Positions 45,086 through 54,320 of a DNA stretch of 55,168 nucleotides are shown here, piece by piece. The DNA is taken from the NCBI RefSeq assembly GCF_000735045.1, contig NZ_JPOQ01000010.1:1-55168 (forward strand), given 5' to 3'. Numbering within the stretch: position 1 is the first letter of the stretch; every line of letters starts with the position of its first letter. A program made the translations under genes and the position numbers. Origin of the DNA: Ferrovum myxofaciens. Its GTDB lineage: Bacteria > Pseudomonadota > Gammaproteobacteria > Burkholderiales > Ferrovaceae. Under the pieces are notes generated by a model. It was given only the letters and a program-made list of their open reading frames with translations. It was not told the DNA's origin and made no database searches.

Positions 45086-46543
45086 ATGAGCCTGACAGTA
45101 GAGCAAGTGAAAGTAAGAAACCAGGCGCTGATCGAGGAAGTTCTGGAGGTTTATCCCGAGAAGACAGCGAAGCGTCGAGCCAAACATCTGAATGTGTACG
45201 AAGAAGGGAAGACGGACTGCAATGTGAAGTCGAACATCAAGTCGATTCCTGGAGTGATGACGATCCGTGGATGTGCGTACGCAGGATCGAAGGGGGTGGT
45301 GTGGGGGCCGATCAAGGACATGGTGCACATCAGTCACGGACCGGTGGGCTGTGGACAGTATTCGTGGGCGGCCCGCAGGAACTACTACATCGGCACGACG
45401 GGGGTGGATACCTTTGTGACGATGCAGTTTACCTCGGACTTTCAGGAGAAGGACATTGTTTTTGGTGGGGACAAGAAACTCGAGAAGATCATGGACGAGA
45501 TCGAGGATCTGTTTCCGTTGAACAAGGGGATCACGGTACAGTCGGAATGTCCGATCGGACTGATTGGGGATGATATCGAGGCGGTATCGAAGAAGAAGTC
45601 GAAGGAGTTTGGTGGGAAGACGATTGTGCCGGTGCGATGCGAAGGGTTTCGTGGAGTATCGCAATCGCTGGGGCACCATATTGCGAATGACACGGTGCGG
45701 GACTGGATATTTGACAAGTCGGAAGGGAAGCATCCGGAGTTTGTGAGTACACCCTATGATGTTTCGATCATTGGGGACTACAACATTGGTGGGGATGCCT
45801 GGGCCTCGCGGATTTTGCTGGAAGAGATGGGATTGCGGGTGATTGCGCAATGGTCTGGGGACGGGAGTATAGCGGAGTTGGAGAACACGCCGAAGGCGAA
45901 ACTGAATGTGCTGCATTGTTATCGTTCGATGAACTATATCTCGCGACACATGGAAGAGAAGTACGGGATTCCCTGGGTGGAGTACAACTTTTTTGGACCT
46001 TCGAAGATCGAGGCATCGTTGCGTGAAATTGCAAGCCACTTTGATGACAAGATCAAGGAAGGGGCGGAACGAGTGATTGCGAAGTACAAGCCGTTGATGC
46101 AGGCGGTGATTGACAAGTACAAGCCCCGTCTGGCGGGGAAGACGGTGATGCTGTTTGTGGGAGGGTTGCGTCCGCGTCATGTGATTGGTGCATACGAGGA
46201 TCTCGGGATGGAAGTGGTGGGGACGGGCTATGAGTTTGGTCATAACGACGACTACCAGCGCACGACCCACTATGTGAAGGACGGGACGTTGATTTATGAC
46301 GATGTGACGGGTTATGAGTTCGAGAAGTTTGTAGAGAAGGTCCAGCCGGATCTGGTGGGGTCTGGGATCAAGGAGAAGTATGTATTCCAGAAGATGGGAG
46401 TGCCGTTCCGGCAGATGCACTCCTGGGATTATTCGGGTCCGTACCACGGGTATGACGGATTTGCCATATTTGCGCGGGATATGGATATGGCGATCAACAA
46501 TCCGATCTGGGGATTGACCAAGACGCCCTGGGCGAATAGTTGA
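45086..46543 (+). CDS. nifD: Nitrogenase MoFe protein alpha chain NifD
   Basis: NifD holds FeMo-co and half of the P-cluster. The 485 residues carry P-cluster ligands Cys63 ([10 protein letters not shown]), Cys89 ([10 protein letters not shown]) and Cys155 ([11 protein letters not shown]), and FeMo-co ligands Cys278 ([11 protein letters not shown]) and His445 ([17 protein letters not shown]). These and the Mo-type GPVGC...SECPIG context argue for the molybdenum enzyme rather than VnfD or AnfD. AGGAGGGC precedes the ATG. nifK follows 31 bp on. Confidence 0.99.
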   Translation: MSLTVEQVKVRNQALIEEVLEVYPEKTAKRRAKHLNVYEEGKTDCNVKSNIKSIPGVMTIRGCAYAGSKGVVWGPIKDMVHISHGPVGCGQYSWAARRNYYIGTTGVDTFVTMQFTSDFQEKDIVFGGDKKLEKIMDEIEDLFPLNKGITVQSECPIGLIGDDIEAVSKKKSKEFGGKTIVPVRCEGFRGVSQSLGHHIANDTVRDWIFDKSEGKHPEFVSTPYDVSIIGDYNIGGDAWASRILLEEMGLRVIAQWSGDGSIAELENTPKAKLNVLHCYRSMNYISRHMEEKYGIPWVEYNFFGPSKIEASLREIASHFDDKIKEGAERVIAKYKPLMQAVIDKYKPRLAGKTVMLFVGGLRPRHVIGAYEDLGMEVVGTGYEFGHNDDYQRTTHYVKDGTLIYDDVTGYEFEKFVEKVQPDLVGSGIKEKYVFQKMGVPFRQMHSWDYSGPYHGYDGFAIFARDMDMAINNPIWGLTKTPWANS

Positions 46544-46574
46544 AGCCGATTAATATTGTGATAGGAGAGACATC

Positions 46575-48113
46575 ATGACGCAGAACTCGAGTAGCGTACT
46601 GGATCATTTCAATTTATTTCGAGAGCCGGAATATCTGGAGATGTTCGAGAACAAGAAGAAGAATTTTGAGAATTCACACCCGAAGGAGCGAGTGGAGGAG
46701 ATTCGGGAGTGGACCAAGACCTGGGAATACCGGGAGAAGAATTTTGGACGGGAAGCATTGACGGTGAATCCGGCGAAGGCATGCCAACCGTTGGGGGCGG
46801 TGTTTGTGGCGGTGGGGTTTGAAGGGACGATGCCGTTTGTGCATGGATCTCAGGGATGCGTGGCGTATTACCGAAGCCACCTGAGCCGGCACTTCAAGGA
46901 GCCGTCATCCTGCGTTTCGTCGTCGATGACGGAAGATGCGGCGGTATTTGGGGGTCTGAACAACATGATCGATGGGTTGTCCAATACCTACAGCATGTAC
47001 AAGCCAAAGATGATTGCGGTATCCACGACCTGCATGGCGGAAGTGATTGGGGATGACCTGAACGGGTTTATCACCAATGCGCGCAACAAGGGGAGTGTGC
47101 CTGAAGATTTTCCGGTGCCCTATGCACATACGCCGGCCTTTGTGGGAAGCCACATTACGGGGTATGACAACGCGTTGAAGGGGATTCTGTCGAATTTTTG
47201 GGAAGGGAAGACACGGGTAGCGAAGGACAAGATCAACCTGATTGGGGGATTTGACGGTTACACCGTGGGGAATACGCGGGAAGTGAAACGGATGCTGGAT
47301 CTGATGGGGGTGGACTACACGATCCTGGCGGACAACAGTGAGGTATTTGATACGCCTGCGGATGGTGAATTCCGGATGTACGACGGCGGCACGACGCTGG
47401 AGGATACGGCGGCGGCGTTGAATGCGAAGGCGACGATTTCGATGCAACAGTATTGCACCGAGAAGACGTTGTCGTATGCAGCGACCCATGGTCAGGAAGT
47501 GGTGTCCTTCAACCATCCGGTTGGGGTGGCTGGGACGGACAAATTTCTGATGGAAATATCGCGGATCACGGGTAAGGCGATTCCGGCATTGCTGACGAAG
47601 GAAAGAGGACGTCTGGTGGATGCGATTGCGGATTCAAGCGCGCATATTCATGGGAAGAAGTTTGCGATCTATGGGGATCCTGACCTGTGTCTGGGGCTGG
47701 CAGCCTTTTTGATGGAACTGGGGGCGGAGCCGGTGCATGTATTGTCCACCAATGGGGGGAATGACTGGCTCGGGAAGATGGAAGCCTTGCTGGCTTCTTC
47801 CCCCTTCGGAGCGGGGTGTCATGCCTATGCCGGGAAGGACCTGTGGCACATGCGTTCACTGCTGTTTACGGAACCGGTGGACTTTTTGATTGGGAATACC
47901 TACGGGAAGTATCTGGAACGGGATACGGGGACTCCACTGATCCGGATTGGATTTCCGGTTTTTGATCGGCATCACCATCACCGTTATCCGGTGTGGGGTT
48001 ATCAGGGCGGGATGAATGTATTGGTGACGGTACTCGACAAGATATTTGACGAGATGGACAAGAACACCAATATTCCTGCCAAGAGCGACTATAGTTTCGA
48101 CATCATCCGCTGA
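46575..48113 (+). CDS. nifK: Nitrogenase MoFe protein beta chain NifK
   Basis: NifK completes the MoFe tetramer. In its 512 residues the P-cluster cysteines fall at Cys70 ([10 protein letters not shown]), Cys95 ([13 protein letters not shown]) and Cys153 ([13 protein letters not shown]), the same numbers as in Azotobacter, and the length also agrees. The beta-chain end [15 protein letters not shown] is typical. AGGAGAG precedes the ATG. A structured gap follows, then a ferredoxin gene. Confidence 0.99.
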   Translation: MTQNSSSVLDHFNLFREPEYLEMFENKKKNFENSHPKERVEEIREWTKTWEYREKNFGREALTVNPAKACQPLGAVFVAVGFEGTMPFVHGSQGCVAYYRSHLSRHFKEPSSCVSSSMTEDAAVFGGLNNMIDGLSNTYSMYKPKMIAVSTTCMAEVIGDDLNGFITNARNKGSVPEDFPVPYAHTPAFVGSHITGYDNALKGILSNFWEGKTRVAKDKINLIGGFDGYTVGNTREVKRMLDLMGVDYTILADNSEVFDTPADGEFRMYDGGTTLEDTAAALNAKATISMQQYCTEKTLSYAATHGQEVVSFNHPVGVAGTDKFLMEISRITGKAIPALLTKERGRLVDAIADSSAHIHGKKFAIYGDPDLCLGLAAFLMELGAEPVHVLSTNGGNDWLGKMEALLASSPFGAGCHAYAGKDLWHMRSLLFTEPVDFLIGNTYGKYLERDTGTPLIRIGFPVFDRHHHHRYPVWGYQGGMNVLVTVLDKIFDEMDKNTNIPAKSDYSFDIIR

Positions 48114-48115
48114 GG

Positions 48116-48177
48116 CGAAGTTTGGGTTGGAGAGCACAGGTCCGCTCTCCATCCTTTTTATGGATGTCCAAACTTTG
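48116..48177 (+). terminator. Nested hairpins after nifK, possible terminator/attenuator
   Basis: An outer stem CGAAGTTTGG / CCAAACTTTG (48116-48125 and 48168-48177, one G-U) encloses TGGAGAGC / GCTCTCCA (48128-48135 and 48144-48151), which is followed by TCCTTTTTA. The inner hairpin plus T run looks like an intrinsic terminator. The outer stem could hold a closed junction instead. It separates nifK from the ferredoxin and Aer-like genes. Confidence 0.6.
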
Positions 48178-48191
48178 TGGAGGGGGGTACC

Positions 48192-48530
48192 ATGGTGATG
48201 GTGACATTTTTGACGCCGCCGATGCAAGATAAGCTGGTGGTGGAAACCTTACCCGGTCTTAGTTTGCTGGCATTGATGGAGCAATATGACCTACCCAAGC
48301 ATTGCGTGTGCGGAGAAGGAAAATGCGGGGCTTGTGCCGTAAAAATAGTTCCAATGCGGCGGAATCCCAAGTGGATAAGTATAGGCCCTCTCGAAAGAAG
48401 GCAGTTCATTCGGGATGGAAAGTTATCCAAGGCGGAGAGTGAACAACTCATGTTCAAGGATATTCCTCCCAGATGGCGTCTGGCCTGCCAGTATATTGTT
48501 TCAGATGAACCTATAATGGTGGTATTTTAA
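48192..48530 (+). CDS. 2Fe-2S ferredoxin after nifK
   Basis: The 112-residue protein has cluster ligands Cys40, Cys45, Cys48 in CVCGEGKCGACAVKI (C-x4-C-x2-C) and Cys99 in WRLACQYIV, with a 50-residue insert between. It is a plant-type-related 2Fe-2S ferredoxin often found beside nifHDK (FdxD-like), where it may protect or supply electrons to nitrogenase. The ATG at 48192 follows GGAGGGGGG. It may be read through the nested hairpins. Confidence 0.88.
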   Translation: MVMVTFLTPPMQDKLVVETLPGLSLLALMEQYDLPKHCVCGEGKCGACAVKIVPMRRNPKWISIGPLERRQFIRDGKLSKAESEQLMFKDIPPRWRLACQYIVSDEPIMVVF

Positions 48531-48553
48531 TCTTTCTGAACTGAGTAATCATC

Positions 48554-50242
48554 GTGAAAAATAACGGCCCTGTGACTCAGCATGAAATTGATTATCCAGA
48601 GTCCGTGGTATTCGTCACACGCACAGATCCAAAAGGCATCATCACCGATGCCAACGACTCTTTTGTGCATATCTCAGGATTTGACCGTTCAGAACTCATT
48701 GGTAAAAGTCACAATGTGGTGCGTCACCCCGATATGCCCCAGTGGGCCTTTGCCGATTTGTGGGCAACGGTCAAATCAGGCCGAGTCTGGCGGGGTTTCG
48801 TCAAGAACAGGGCTAAAAATGGCGATCATTACTGGGTCTTGGCTACGATTTCCCCCATTATCCAGAATGGACACGTCGAGGGTTACCTCTCCTATCGAAA
48901 GAAGCCTGCACGGCAAGAAGTACTCAATGCCGAAGCACTTTACCGTCAATATCCAACAACCCAAGCTCCGTCCCAACCTCTGTCCCTGAAGCGCTGGTTT
49001 TTCGGACTGTCTATCCAGTACAAAATGCAGGTCATGGTTCAGCCCCTGTTGTTCGCACTATTATCGGGTTCTACTTTCATCACCTACCAACAAATCCGCT
49101 CGAACATTCTTGACGATGCCGTGGCCAAGGGTCTGATGATGGATCTGTCGAAAGAATTTTCCCGGCTGAACGTTATCACCCTGACATTGGTGGCGGCACA
49201 GATCATCTTGCAAGTCCTGTTCTTTTTTATCTTTAGTTGGGTATCGCGTCGTTATGTTGCGCGGCCTCTTCTGGCGGTGGCACAACATCTCGAAGAGATC
49301 GTGGCAGGAGATTTCAGTCGTCCGGTAGATGTTAGTGGACAGGATGAGGTAGGAACGCTGTTGAACAAGGTTCAGTCCACCAAGGTATTGATGGGCGCCA
49401 TCATCGACCAGATCATATTCACCTCGGTAAATATCAACACCCGCACAATGGAAACGGAGAAGGCCTCCCGCTCCGCAGCCAGGACATCGTTGGAGCAGTC
49501 CGAGTTCTCTCAGGCGGCGTCAGCCAGTGTCGAAGAGATTTCCACAAGTATCGACAGCACAGCCGACAACGCAGATATGGTGGGACAAACATCTGCTCGT
49601 TCCTTGCTGGAAGCCAAGGAAGGAATGAACACGGTTCAAGAGGTGGTGGACAACATGATTATAATCAGCAAGGAAGTTCTGCAAGCTTCGGATGCTGTTC
49701 GGAATCTGGGGGAGCGTGCCGGACAGATTACGGAGATCGTGGGTTCCATCAAGGAGATTGCCGACCAGACCAACCTGCTGGCCCTGAATGCGGCCATTGA
49801 AGCGGCTCGGGCCGGGGAACAGGGGCGGGGGTTCGCCGTGGTGGCCGATGAAGTGAGAAAGTTGGCGGGTCAGAGCGCTCAGAGTGCCGCCACGATCGGG
49901 AAAGTATCCAGTGGTATTCATGAAGGCACCCTGGAGGCGATCCGAATGATCAATCTTGTGGTGGACAGGGTTCGACATGGAGAAGTTCAGGCTGGGAAAG
50001 CGGGAGATGCCATCGATAAAATTGCTCAAGAGTCGGAAAAAATGGTGGCGGGAATTTCTGACATCGTGGCTGCTGTTCAGGAACAGAGTATTGCCAGCCA
50101 TGAGGTGGCGAAGCGTATTGAACAGATTGCTCAGGGAGCCGAGAAAAATGCAGAGTCGGTAGAACAGGTGAATGATGCTACCAAGGCCCTGGTAAGCATG
50201 GCGGGTGAACTCAATCAACTCACCAGTCGATTCAAGTTATAA
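48554..50242 (+). CDS. Aer-like aerotaxis receptor (PAS-HAMP-MCP)
   Basis: The 562 residues begin with an FAD-type PAS domain (about 15-125; [30 protein letters not shown]), then two membrane helices (near 165-180 and 215-240), a HAMP segment ([23 protein letters not shown]) and a signalling domain with tip [27 protein letters not shown]. There is almost no periplasmic part, so it senses internal redox state, as E. coli Aer does. It starts with GTG, 23 bp after the ferredoxin gene, and ends 160 bp before nifE. Sitting in the nif genes, it could steer cells to oxygen levels that nitrogenase tolerates. Confidence 0.93.
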   Translation: MKNNGPVTQHEIDYPESVVFVTRTDPKGIITDANDSFVHISGFDRSELIGKSHNVVRHPDMPQWAFADLWATVKSGRVWRGFVKNRAKNGDHYWVLATISPIIQNGHVEGYLSYRKKPARQEVLNAEALYRQYPTTQAPSQPLSLKRWFFGLSIQYKMQVMVQPLLFALLSGSTFITYQQIRSNILDDAVAKGLMMDLSKEFSRLNVITLTLVAAQIILQVLFFFIFSWVSRRYVARPLLAVAQHLEEIVAGDFSRPVDVSGQDEVGTLLNKVQSTKVLMGAIIDQIIFTSVNINTRTMETEKASRSAARTSLEQSEFSQAASASVEEISTSIDSTADNADMVGQTSARSLLEAKEGMNTVQEVVDNMIIISKEVLQASDAVRNLGERAGQITEIVGSIKEIADQTNLLALNAAIEAARAGEQGRGFAVVADEVRKLAGQSAQSAATIGKVSSGIHEGTLEAIRMINLVVDRVRHGEVQAGKAGDAIDKIAQESEKMVAGISDIVAAVQEQSIASHEVAKRIEQIAQGAEKNAESVEQVNDATKALVSMAGELNQLTSRFKL

Positions 50243-50282
50243 CGTTGTCCTTGTTTTGATCAATTGTTTTGTTTATTCCAAT

Positions 50283-50298
50283 TGTTTGTTTTGCGACA
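50283..50298. promoter_or_regulatory. NifA upstream activator sequence of nifE
   Basis: TGT-TTGTTTTGCG-ACA fits the NifA consensus. It ends only 35 bp before the -24 element, closer than the 80-150 bp seen for the other two promoters of the window. No further copy is found in the 3' end of the receptor gene. Confidence 0.68.
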
Positions 50299-50332
50299 GG
50301 TTAAAGTTTTAATAAAATCAATGTGTTGAGTA

Positions 50333-50348
50333 TGGCACGGTAATTGCT
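50333..50348 (+). promoter_or_regulatory. Sigma-54 (-24/-12) promoter of nifE
   Basis: TGGCACG-GTAA-TTGCT matches the consensus with the correct spacing. The start is expected near 50359, 44 nt before the nifE ATG. Confidence 0.92.
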
Positions 50349-50402
50349 TTTCATTGTCTGTCACCCCTTTTGCAGGATCCCTTTCATTCTGGAGGACAGA
50401 CC

Positions 50403-51782
50403 ATGGCCGGACTCAATATCAAGATACAGGAAGTGTTCAGCGAGCCTGGCTGCGAAAAAAATCAGGGGAAGTCGGAAAAGGAACGCAAAAAAGGGTGTAC
50501 CAAACAACTTGTTCCTGGCGCCGCCGCGGGAGGTTGTGCCTTTGATGGTGCAAAGATCGCATTGCAGCCGATTACGGATGCGGCCCATCTGGTTCATGGA
50601 CCCATTGCCTGCGAGGGAAACTCCTGGGATAACCGTAGTGCCCTGTCTTCAGGGTCGCGTCTTTACCGGACCGGATTCACCACTGATATCGGTGAATTGG
50701 ATGTGGTGTATGGTGGCGAAAAACGTCTGTACAAATCTATTCGTGAAATCATCGAAAAATACGATCCTCCTGCCATTTTCGTTTATCAAACCTGTGTGAC
50801 AGCCATGATCGGCGATGACATTGAAGTTGTCTGCAAAGCAGCGACCAAGAAATTTGGAAAACCCGTCATCCCGGTGGATTCGCCCGGATTTGTGGGAAAT
50901 AAGAATCTCGGCAATAAATTGGCGGGTGAATCCTTGCTTGACTATGTCATTGGAACTGAAGAGCCTGAATATACGACTCCCTACGATATCAACATCATCG
51001 GCGAATACAATCTTTCTGGCGAATTATGGCAAGTCAAACCCTTGTTCGAGCGTCTGGGAATCCGTGTCTTGTCCTGTATCTCTGGCGATGCCAAATACAA
51101 AGAGGTGGCTTGGGCGCATCGTGCTCGTGTCACCATGATGGTATGTTCGAAAGCCATGATCAACATCACCAGAAAACTGGAAGAACGCTATGGGATTCCC
51201 TATTTTGAAGGTTCTTTTTACGGAATCTCCGATATGAGTGAATCTCTGCGGCAGACGGCGCAGTTGCTTGTCCGGCAAGGTGCGCCTGAGGACTTGCTGG
51301 CGCGTACTGAGGCGTTGATTGCCGAGGAAGAATCAAAAGCCTGGAAAAAACTCGAGAGTTATCGGGAACGTCTGGCAGGGCGCAAGGTTTTATTGATCAC
51401 CGGGGGAGTCAAATCCTGGTCTGTGGTTTCTGCCTTACAGGAAGTCGGGATGGAAATCGTTGGAACAAGCGTTAAAAAATCCACCCTGGAGGACAAGGAA
51501 AGAATCAAGGAAATCATGGGGGAGGAAGCCCACATGATTGATGACATGTCCCCTAAGGAGATGTACACCATGCTCAAGGATGCCAAGGCGGAAATCATGT
51601 TGTCAGGCGGAAGATCCCAGTTCGTGGCCCTCAAGGCAAAAATGCCCTGGCTGGACATCAATCAGGAGAGGCATCATGCCTATGCCGGATATGATGGCAT
51701 GGTGGCACTGGTTCGTGAAATTGACAAGGCACTGTATAACCCGATATGGGAACAGGTCAGGAAACCGGCACCTTGGGAATAG
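50403..51782 (+). CDS. nifE: NifE, FeMo-co scaffold alpha subunit
   Basis: NifE with NifN forms the scaffold on which the NifB-cofactor becomes FeMo-co. The 459-residue protein resembles NifD but starts with the NifE hallmark GAAAGGCAFDGAKIALQPITDAAHLVHGPIAC, including Cys45 and Cys70, and carries TCVTAMIGDDI. The ATG at 50403 follows TGGAGGACAGACC; an upstream in-frame ATG would fall after the predicted start but has no ribosome binding site. Unlike most operons, no nifN follows; a DUF269 gene comes next after 124 bp. Confidence 0.96.
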   Translation: MAGLNIKIQEVFSEPGCEKNQGKSEKERKKGCTKQLVPGAAAGGCAFDGAKIALQPITDAAHLVHGPIACEGNSWDNRSALSSGSRLYRTGFTTDIGELDVVYGGEKRLYKSIREIIEKYDPPAIFVYQTCVTAMIGDDIEVVCKAATKKFGKPVIPVDSPGFVGNKNLGNKLAGESLLDYVIGTEEPEYTTPYDINIIGEYNLSGELWQVKPLFERLGIRVLSCISGDAKYKEVAWAHRARVTMMVCSKAMINITRKLEERYGIPYFEGSFYGISDMSESLRQTAQLLVRQGAPEDLLARTEALIAEEESKAWKKLESYRERLAGRKVLLITGGVKSWSVVSALQEVGMEIVGTSVKKSTLEDKERIKEIMGEEAHMIDDMSPKEMYTMLKDAKAEIMLSGGRSQFVALKAKMPWLDINQERHHAYAGYDGMVALVREIDKALYNPIWEQVRKPAPWE

Positions 51783-51906
51783 GACATACGTTGATTGACG
51801 TTGGCTTATGCCAAAGTTTGAGTGGATGGCTGGAAAGGAAGAGGGCGCATTATTGGCTCTGATTTATGGAGAACCAATCTGAATTAGATCATTTTAGGGG
51901 GTCTGA

Positions 51907-52380
51907 ATGAGTCAAGTATTGGCTGAAGCCAAAGAGGTAAATGCAATGGAATCCATGTTCATCAAGGAATTGGTCAAACAATGGCGAGCTCAGGATTCCT
52001 ACGGAACCTGGGAAAAGAAAAGCGATGAAGTATTGTTGGATCCCTACATCCTTGACAAGGAAAAGAGAAAAACGATTCCGCTCATGGGAGACCCGGACCC
52101 GGAAACCATTTGGCGTTTGGAGTTGTTCTATAACGCAATTGGGATGGCCATTGAACAACAGACAAAAGTTATGGTGAGTCCCATGATGAAGATGCATCAC
52201 GAAGGTTTTGGTCGGATGGTCCTGATTGCTGGACGCTTGATCGTCGTCAACAAGCAATTGAGGGATGTACATCGTTTCGGTTTTCCCAGTATGGAAAAGT
52301 TGGCGGAAGAAGGGGAGAAATTGGTGGAAGCCGGGGTGGCCATGATCTCTCAATTTCCCGAAGTCGCTAAATTCAGTTAA
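51907..52380 (+). CDS. NifX-associated protein (DUF269)
   Basis: The 157 residues match the NifX-associated family (DUF269): [86 protein letters not shown]. It is normally the gene after nifX, but nifX itself is missing. The role is unproven, perhaps in cofactor trafficking. GGGGGTC stands before the ATG. The DUF683 gene follows 13 bp on. Confidence 0.92.
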   Translation: MSQVLAEAKEVNAMESMFIKELVKQWRAQDSYGTWEKKSDEVLLDPYILDKEKRKTIPLMGDPDPETIWRLELFYNAIGMAIEQQTKVMVSPMMKMHHEGFGRMVLIAGRLIVVNKQLRDVHRFGFPSMEKLAEEGEKLVEAGVAMISQFPEVAKFS

Positions 52381-52393
52381 AGGACATTGAACC

Positions 52394-52585
52394 ATGGATG
52401 AACCCGAAAATATTAAACTGGTTTTGAAGAAACTCAATGCTCAGGCAACAGCTTTGAAGATGGATTTGCATGATCTATCGGAGGATCTGCCGACCGGATG
52501 GGAGAGAATCATGGAAGTGGCGCAGAAAACCTATGTGGCCTACCGAAATTTGAATGAAATGAAAAGCCGAATGACTGAAGGTTGA
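52394..52585 (+). CDS. DUF683 / CCE_0567-family small protein
   Basis: This 63-residue, all-helical protein (VLKKLNAQATALKMDLHDLSEDLPTGWE, then VAQKTYVAYRNLNEMKSRM) belongs to the CCE_0567 or DUF683 family that follows DUF269 in nif operons. The family forms a helical hairpin dimer and has been reported to bind metal. AAAGGAC precedes the ATG. A hairpin after its stop probably ends the nifE transcript. Confidence 0.88.
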   Translation: MDEPENIKLVLKKLNAQATALKMDLHDLSEDLPTGWERIMEVAQKTYVAYRNLNEMKSRMTEG

Positions 52586-52596
52586 CTTGACCCAAT

Positions 52597-52620
52597 ATCC
52601 CCCTGCTTGATCCGGGGGAT
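52597..52620 (+). terminator. Hairpin after the DUF683 gene
   Basis: ATCCCCC / GGGGGAT with a 10-nt loop. It lies 11 bp after the stop and 42 bp before modA. Only TCTGTGTG follows, so termination may be partial and allow some read-through into the mod genes. Confidence 0.6.
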
Positions 52621-52661
52621 TCTGTGTGATACTGGTTTGCATTGATGAAGGGGTTACAGGG

Positions 52662-53447
52662 ATGAAGTCGGGTTTGCTCCCAGTTCTGTTTTTTCTGTGG
52701 ATGGCACAGGCGGAAGCCGCTGAATTGGTGGTATCGGCCGCATCCAGTCTGACGGATTCCTTGAATGTCCTGAAGGGGATTTATCAGTCCAGGCATCCCA
52801 GTGAAACAATCCTTTTTAATTTTGGGGCTTCCGGATCCCTGGAGAAGCAGATCGAAGAGAGTGCGCCGGTAGATATGTTTATTAGTGCTTCCATGAAAGA
52901 AATGGATGCGCTTCAACGAAAGCAATTGATCCTGGGCGAACCGCACAATTTACTTTCGAATGAGATCGTTCTGATCGTTCCAAGATCCAATCAAGCTTCA
53001 ATACAAGAATTTTCAGATCTGTCAAAGGTACATCGCTTGGCCATAGGGGATCCAGGTTTCGTACCGGCGGGTCAGTACGCCAAAGAAATTCTGAAATTTC
53101 AGGGACTCTATGATTTGTTGGAAAATCGGTTGGTTTACGGGGAGAATGTCCGACAGGTTCTGGAATATGTAGCCAGAGGAGACGTCGATGCAGGGTTGGT
53201 TTTCTCCACTGATGCATTGACCATGAAAGATCGGGTCCGGATCGTCATGAGTGCACCTAAAGGATCCCACGAGTCGATTTTTTACCCGGCGGCTATTTTG
53301 AAATTTTCAACTCATCCTCAGGCGACGCGCGAGTTCATGGATTTTATTTCCGGGCCAGAAGGGAAAGAAGTCTTTTCCAGATTTGGATTTCAGATTGTGG
53401 AAAAGCATCGTGTCAATCCAACAGAAGGAGATCATCATGAAAATTAG
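52662..53447 (+). CDS. modA: Molybdate-binding periplasmic protein ModA
   Basis: ModA captures molybdate (or tungstate) for the ModBC transporter. The 261-residue precursor has a signal peptide (LLPVLFFLWMAQAEAA) followed by the family opening LVVSAASSLTDSLNVLKGIY, FNFGASGSLEKQIEESAPVD, a middle AIGDPGFVPAGQYAKEIL, and the closing FLDFISGPEGKEV-like region. The ATG at 52662 directly precedes the signal peptide. Its end overlaps the molbindin start by 11 bp. Confidence 0.95.
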   Translation: MKSGLLPVLFFLWMAQAEAAELVVSAASSLTDSLNVLKGIYQSRHPSETILFNFGASGSLEKQIEESAPVDMFISASMKEMDALQRKQLILGEPHNLLSNEIVLIVPRSNQASIQEFSDLSKVHRLAIGDPGFVPAGQYAKEILKFQGLYDLLENRLVYGENVRQVLEYVARGDVDAGLVFSTDALTMKDRVRIVMSAPKGSHESIFYPAAILKFSTHPQATREFMDFISGPEGKEVFSRFGFQIVEKHRVNPTEGDHHEN

Positions 53448-53640
53448 TGGACAGAATAAACTGGCAGGAGAAATTCTTGCGATCAAAAAAGGGGAAATAG
53501 AGTGTCAGATCACCCTGAAATCTGGAGAAAACATGATCGTGTCGGTCATTACCCGGGATAGTGCTGAAGAGATGGGACTCAAGGTAGGAGACCATGTGGT
53601 GGCGTTGATTAAATCAACGGAAGTGATGATCATGAAGTGA
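53437..53640 (+). CDS. mop: Molbindin-like Mop protein (single TOBE domain)
   Basis: The 67 residues are one Mop/TOBE domain: MKISGQNKLAGEILAIKKGEIECQITLKSGENMIVSVIT, then GLKVGDHVVALIKSTEVMI. Mop proteins form hexamers that store molybdate or act as its sensor. AAGGAGATC precedes the ATG, which lies inside modA. The modB start overlaps its stop (GTGA), so all four mod genes are linked. Confidence 0.93.
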   Translation: MKISGQNKLAGEILAIKKGEIECQITLKSGENMIVSVITRDSAEEMGLKVGDHVVALIKSTEVMIMK

Positions 53641-54320
53641 TTGTGGCCAGCAACATGGATTCTTTTCTCTCTGCCTTGAAAATTTCGTTGTGGGTTGCAA
53701 CCAGTTCAACTTTGCTGGTTGCCCTGTTTGGATTGGCTCTGGCTTTCGTCCTGGCGCGCTGTAATTTCAGGGGGAAAAATATTATTGATGCAGTAGTGAC
53801 CATTCCCATGGTGCTACCGCCCACAGTGGTGGGTTACTATTTGATGGTTCTGTTGGGACGGGAGGGTATTGTCGGTGCGCCGCTATACCAGTTGACAGGA
53901 TGGTCCTTTTTATTTACCTGGCAAGGTGCCGTGATTGCAGCCTTTATCGTCTCTTTGCCGCTCATGGTCAGAGTGGCCAGGTCTGCGATTGAGTCCGTTG
54001 ATGAAGATTTAATCAGAGTTAGCTATAGTTTGGGCAAATCGAAGTGGGAAACTTTTGTTCATGTGATCCTGCCGTTGGCACGGAGCGGTATCATGGCTGG
54101 CGTGGTATTGGCTTTTGCTAGAGGATTGGGAGAATTTGGCGCAACGCTGATGATTGCAGGAAATATCCCAGGAAGGACCAGTACCCTTTCGCTGTCCATC
54201 TATTCGGCTTTTCAGGCAGGCGATGATACCAGGGCAGGGCAACTTGCCTGGGTACTGACCGGCATTTCAGTGTTCGTTGTTTATTTGGCAGGAAAACTGA
54301 GTCGCAGCAGATGGATGTAA
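53637..54320 (+). CDS. modB: Molybdate ABC transporter permease ModB
   Basis: The 227-residue permease has five to six membrane helices and the EAA coupling motif: SYSLGKSKWETFVHVILPLARSG, with AFARGLGEFGATLMIAGN, the ModB family signature, downstream. It forms the membrane channel for molybdate. The GTG at 53637 overlaps the mop stop; an ATG 18 bp on is the other option. It ends 10 bp inside modC. Confidence 0.94.
   Translation: MIVASNMDSFLSALKISLWVATSSTLLVALFGLALAFVLARCNFRGKNIIDAVVTIPMVLPPTVVGYYLMVLLGREGIVGAPLYQLTGWSFLFTWQGAVIAAFIVSLPLMVRVARSAIESVDEDLIRVSYSLGKSKWETFVHVILPLARSGIMAGVVLAFARGLGEFGATLMIAGNIPGRTSTLSLSIYSAFQAGDDTRAGQLAWVLTGISVFVVYLAGKLSRSRWM

Noticed and set aside
45071-46447. 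458-codon minus-strand frame across nifD
   Set aside because: Same cause as over nifH: antisense of a codon-biased gene. The protein is highly basic and matches nothing I know.
51808-51882. 24-residue frame (MPKFEWMAGKEEG...) between nifE and DUF269
   Set aside because: No ribosome binding site and no likeness to the ends of NifN or NifX, so I do not treat it as a nifN remnant.
51907-52380. Calling this gene nifX
   Set aside because: The sequence fits the DUF269 NifX-associated family (helical, [15 protein letters not shown] motif), not the NifX/NafY dinitrogenase-cofactor-binding fold.
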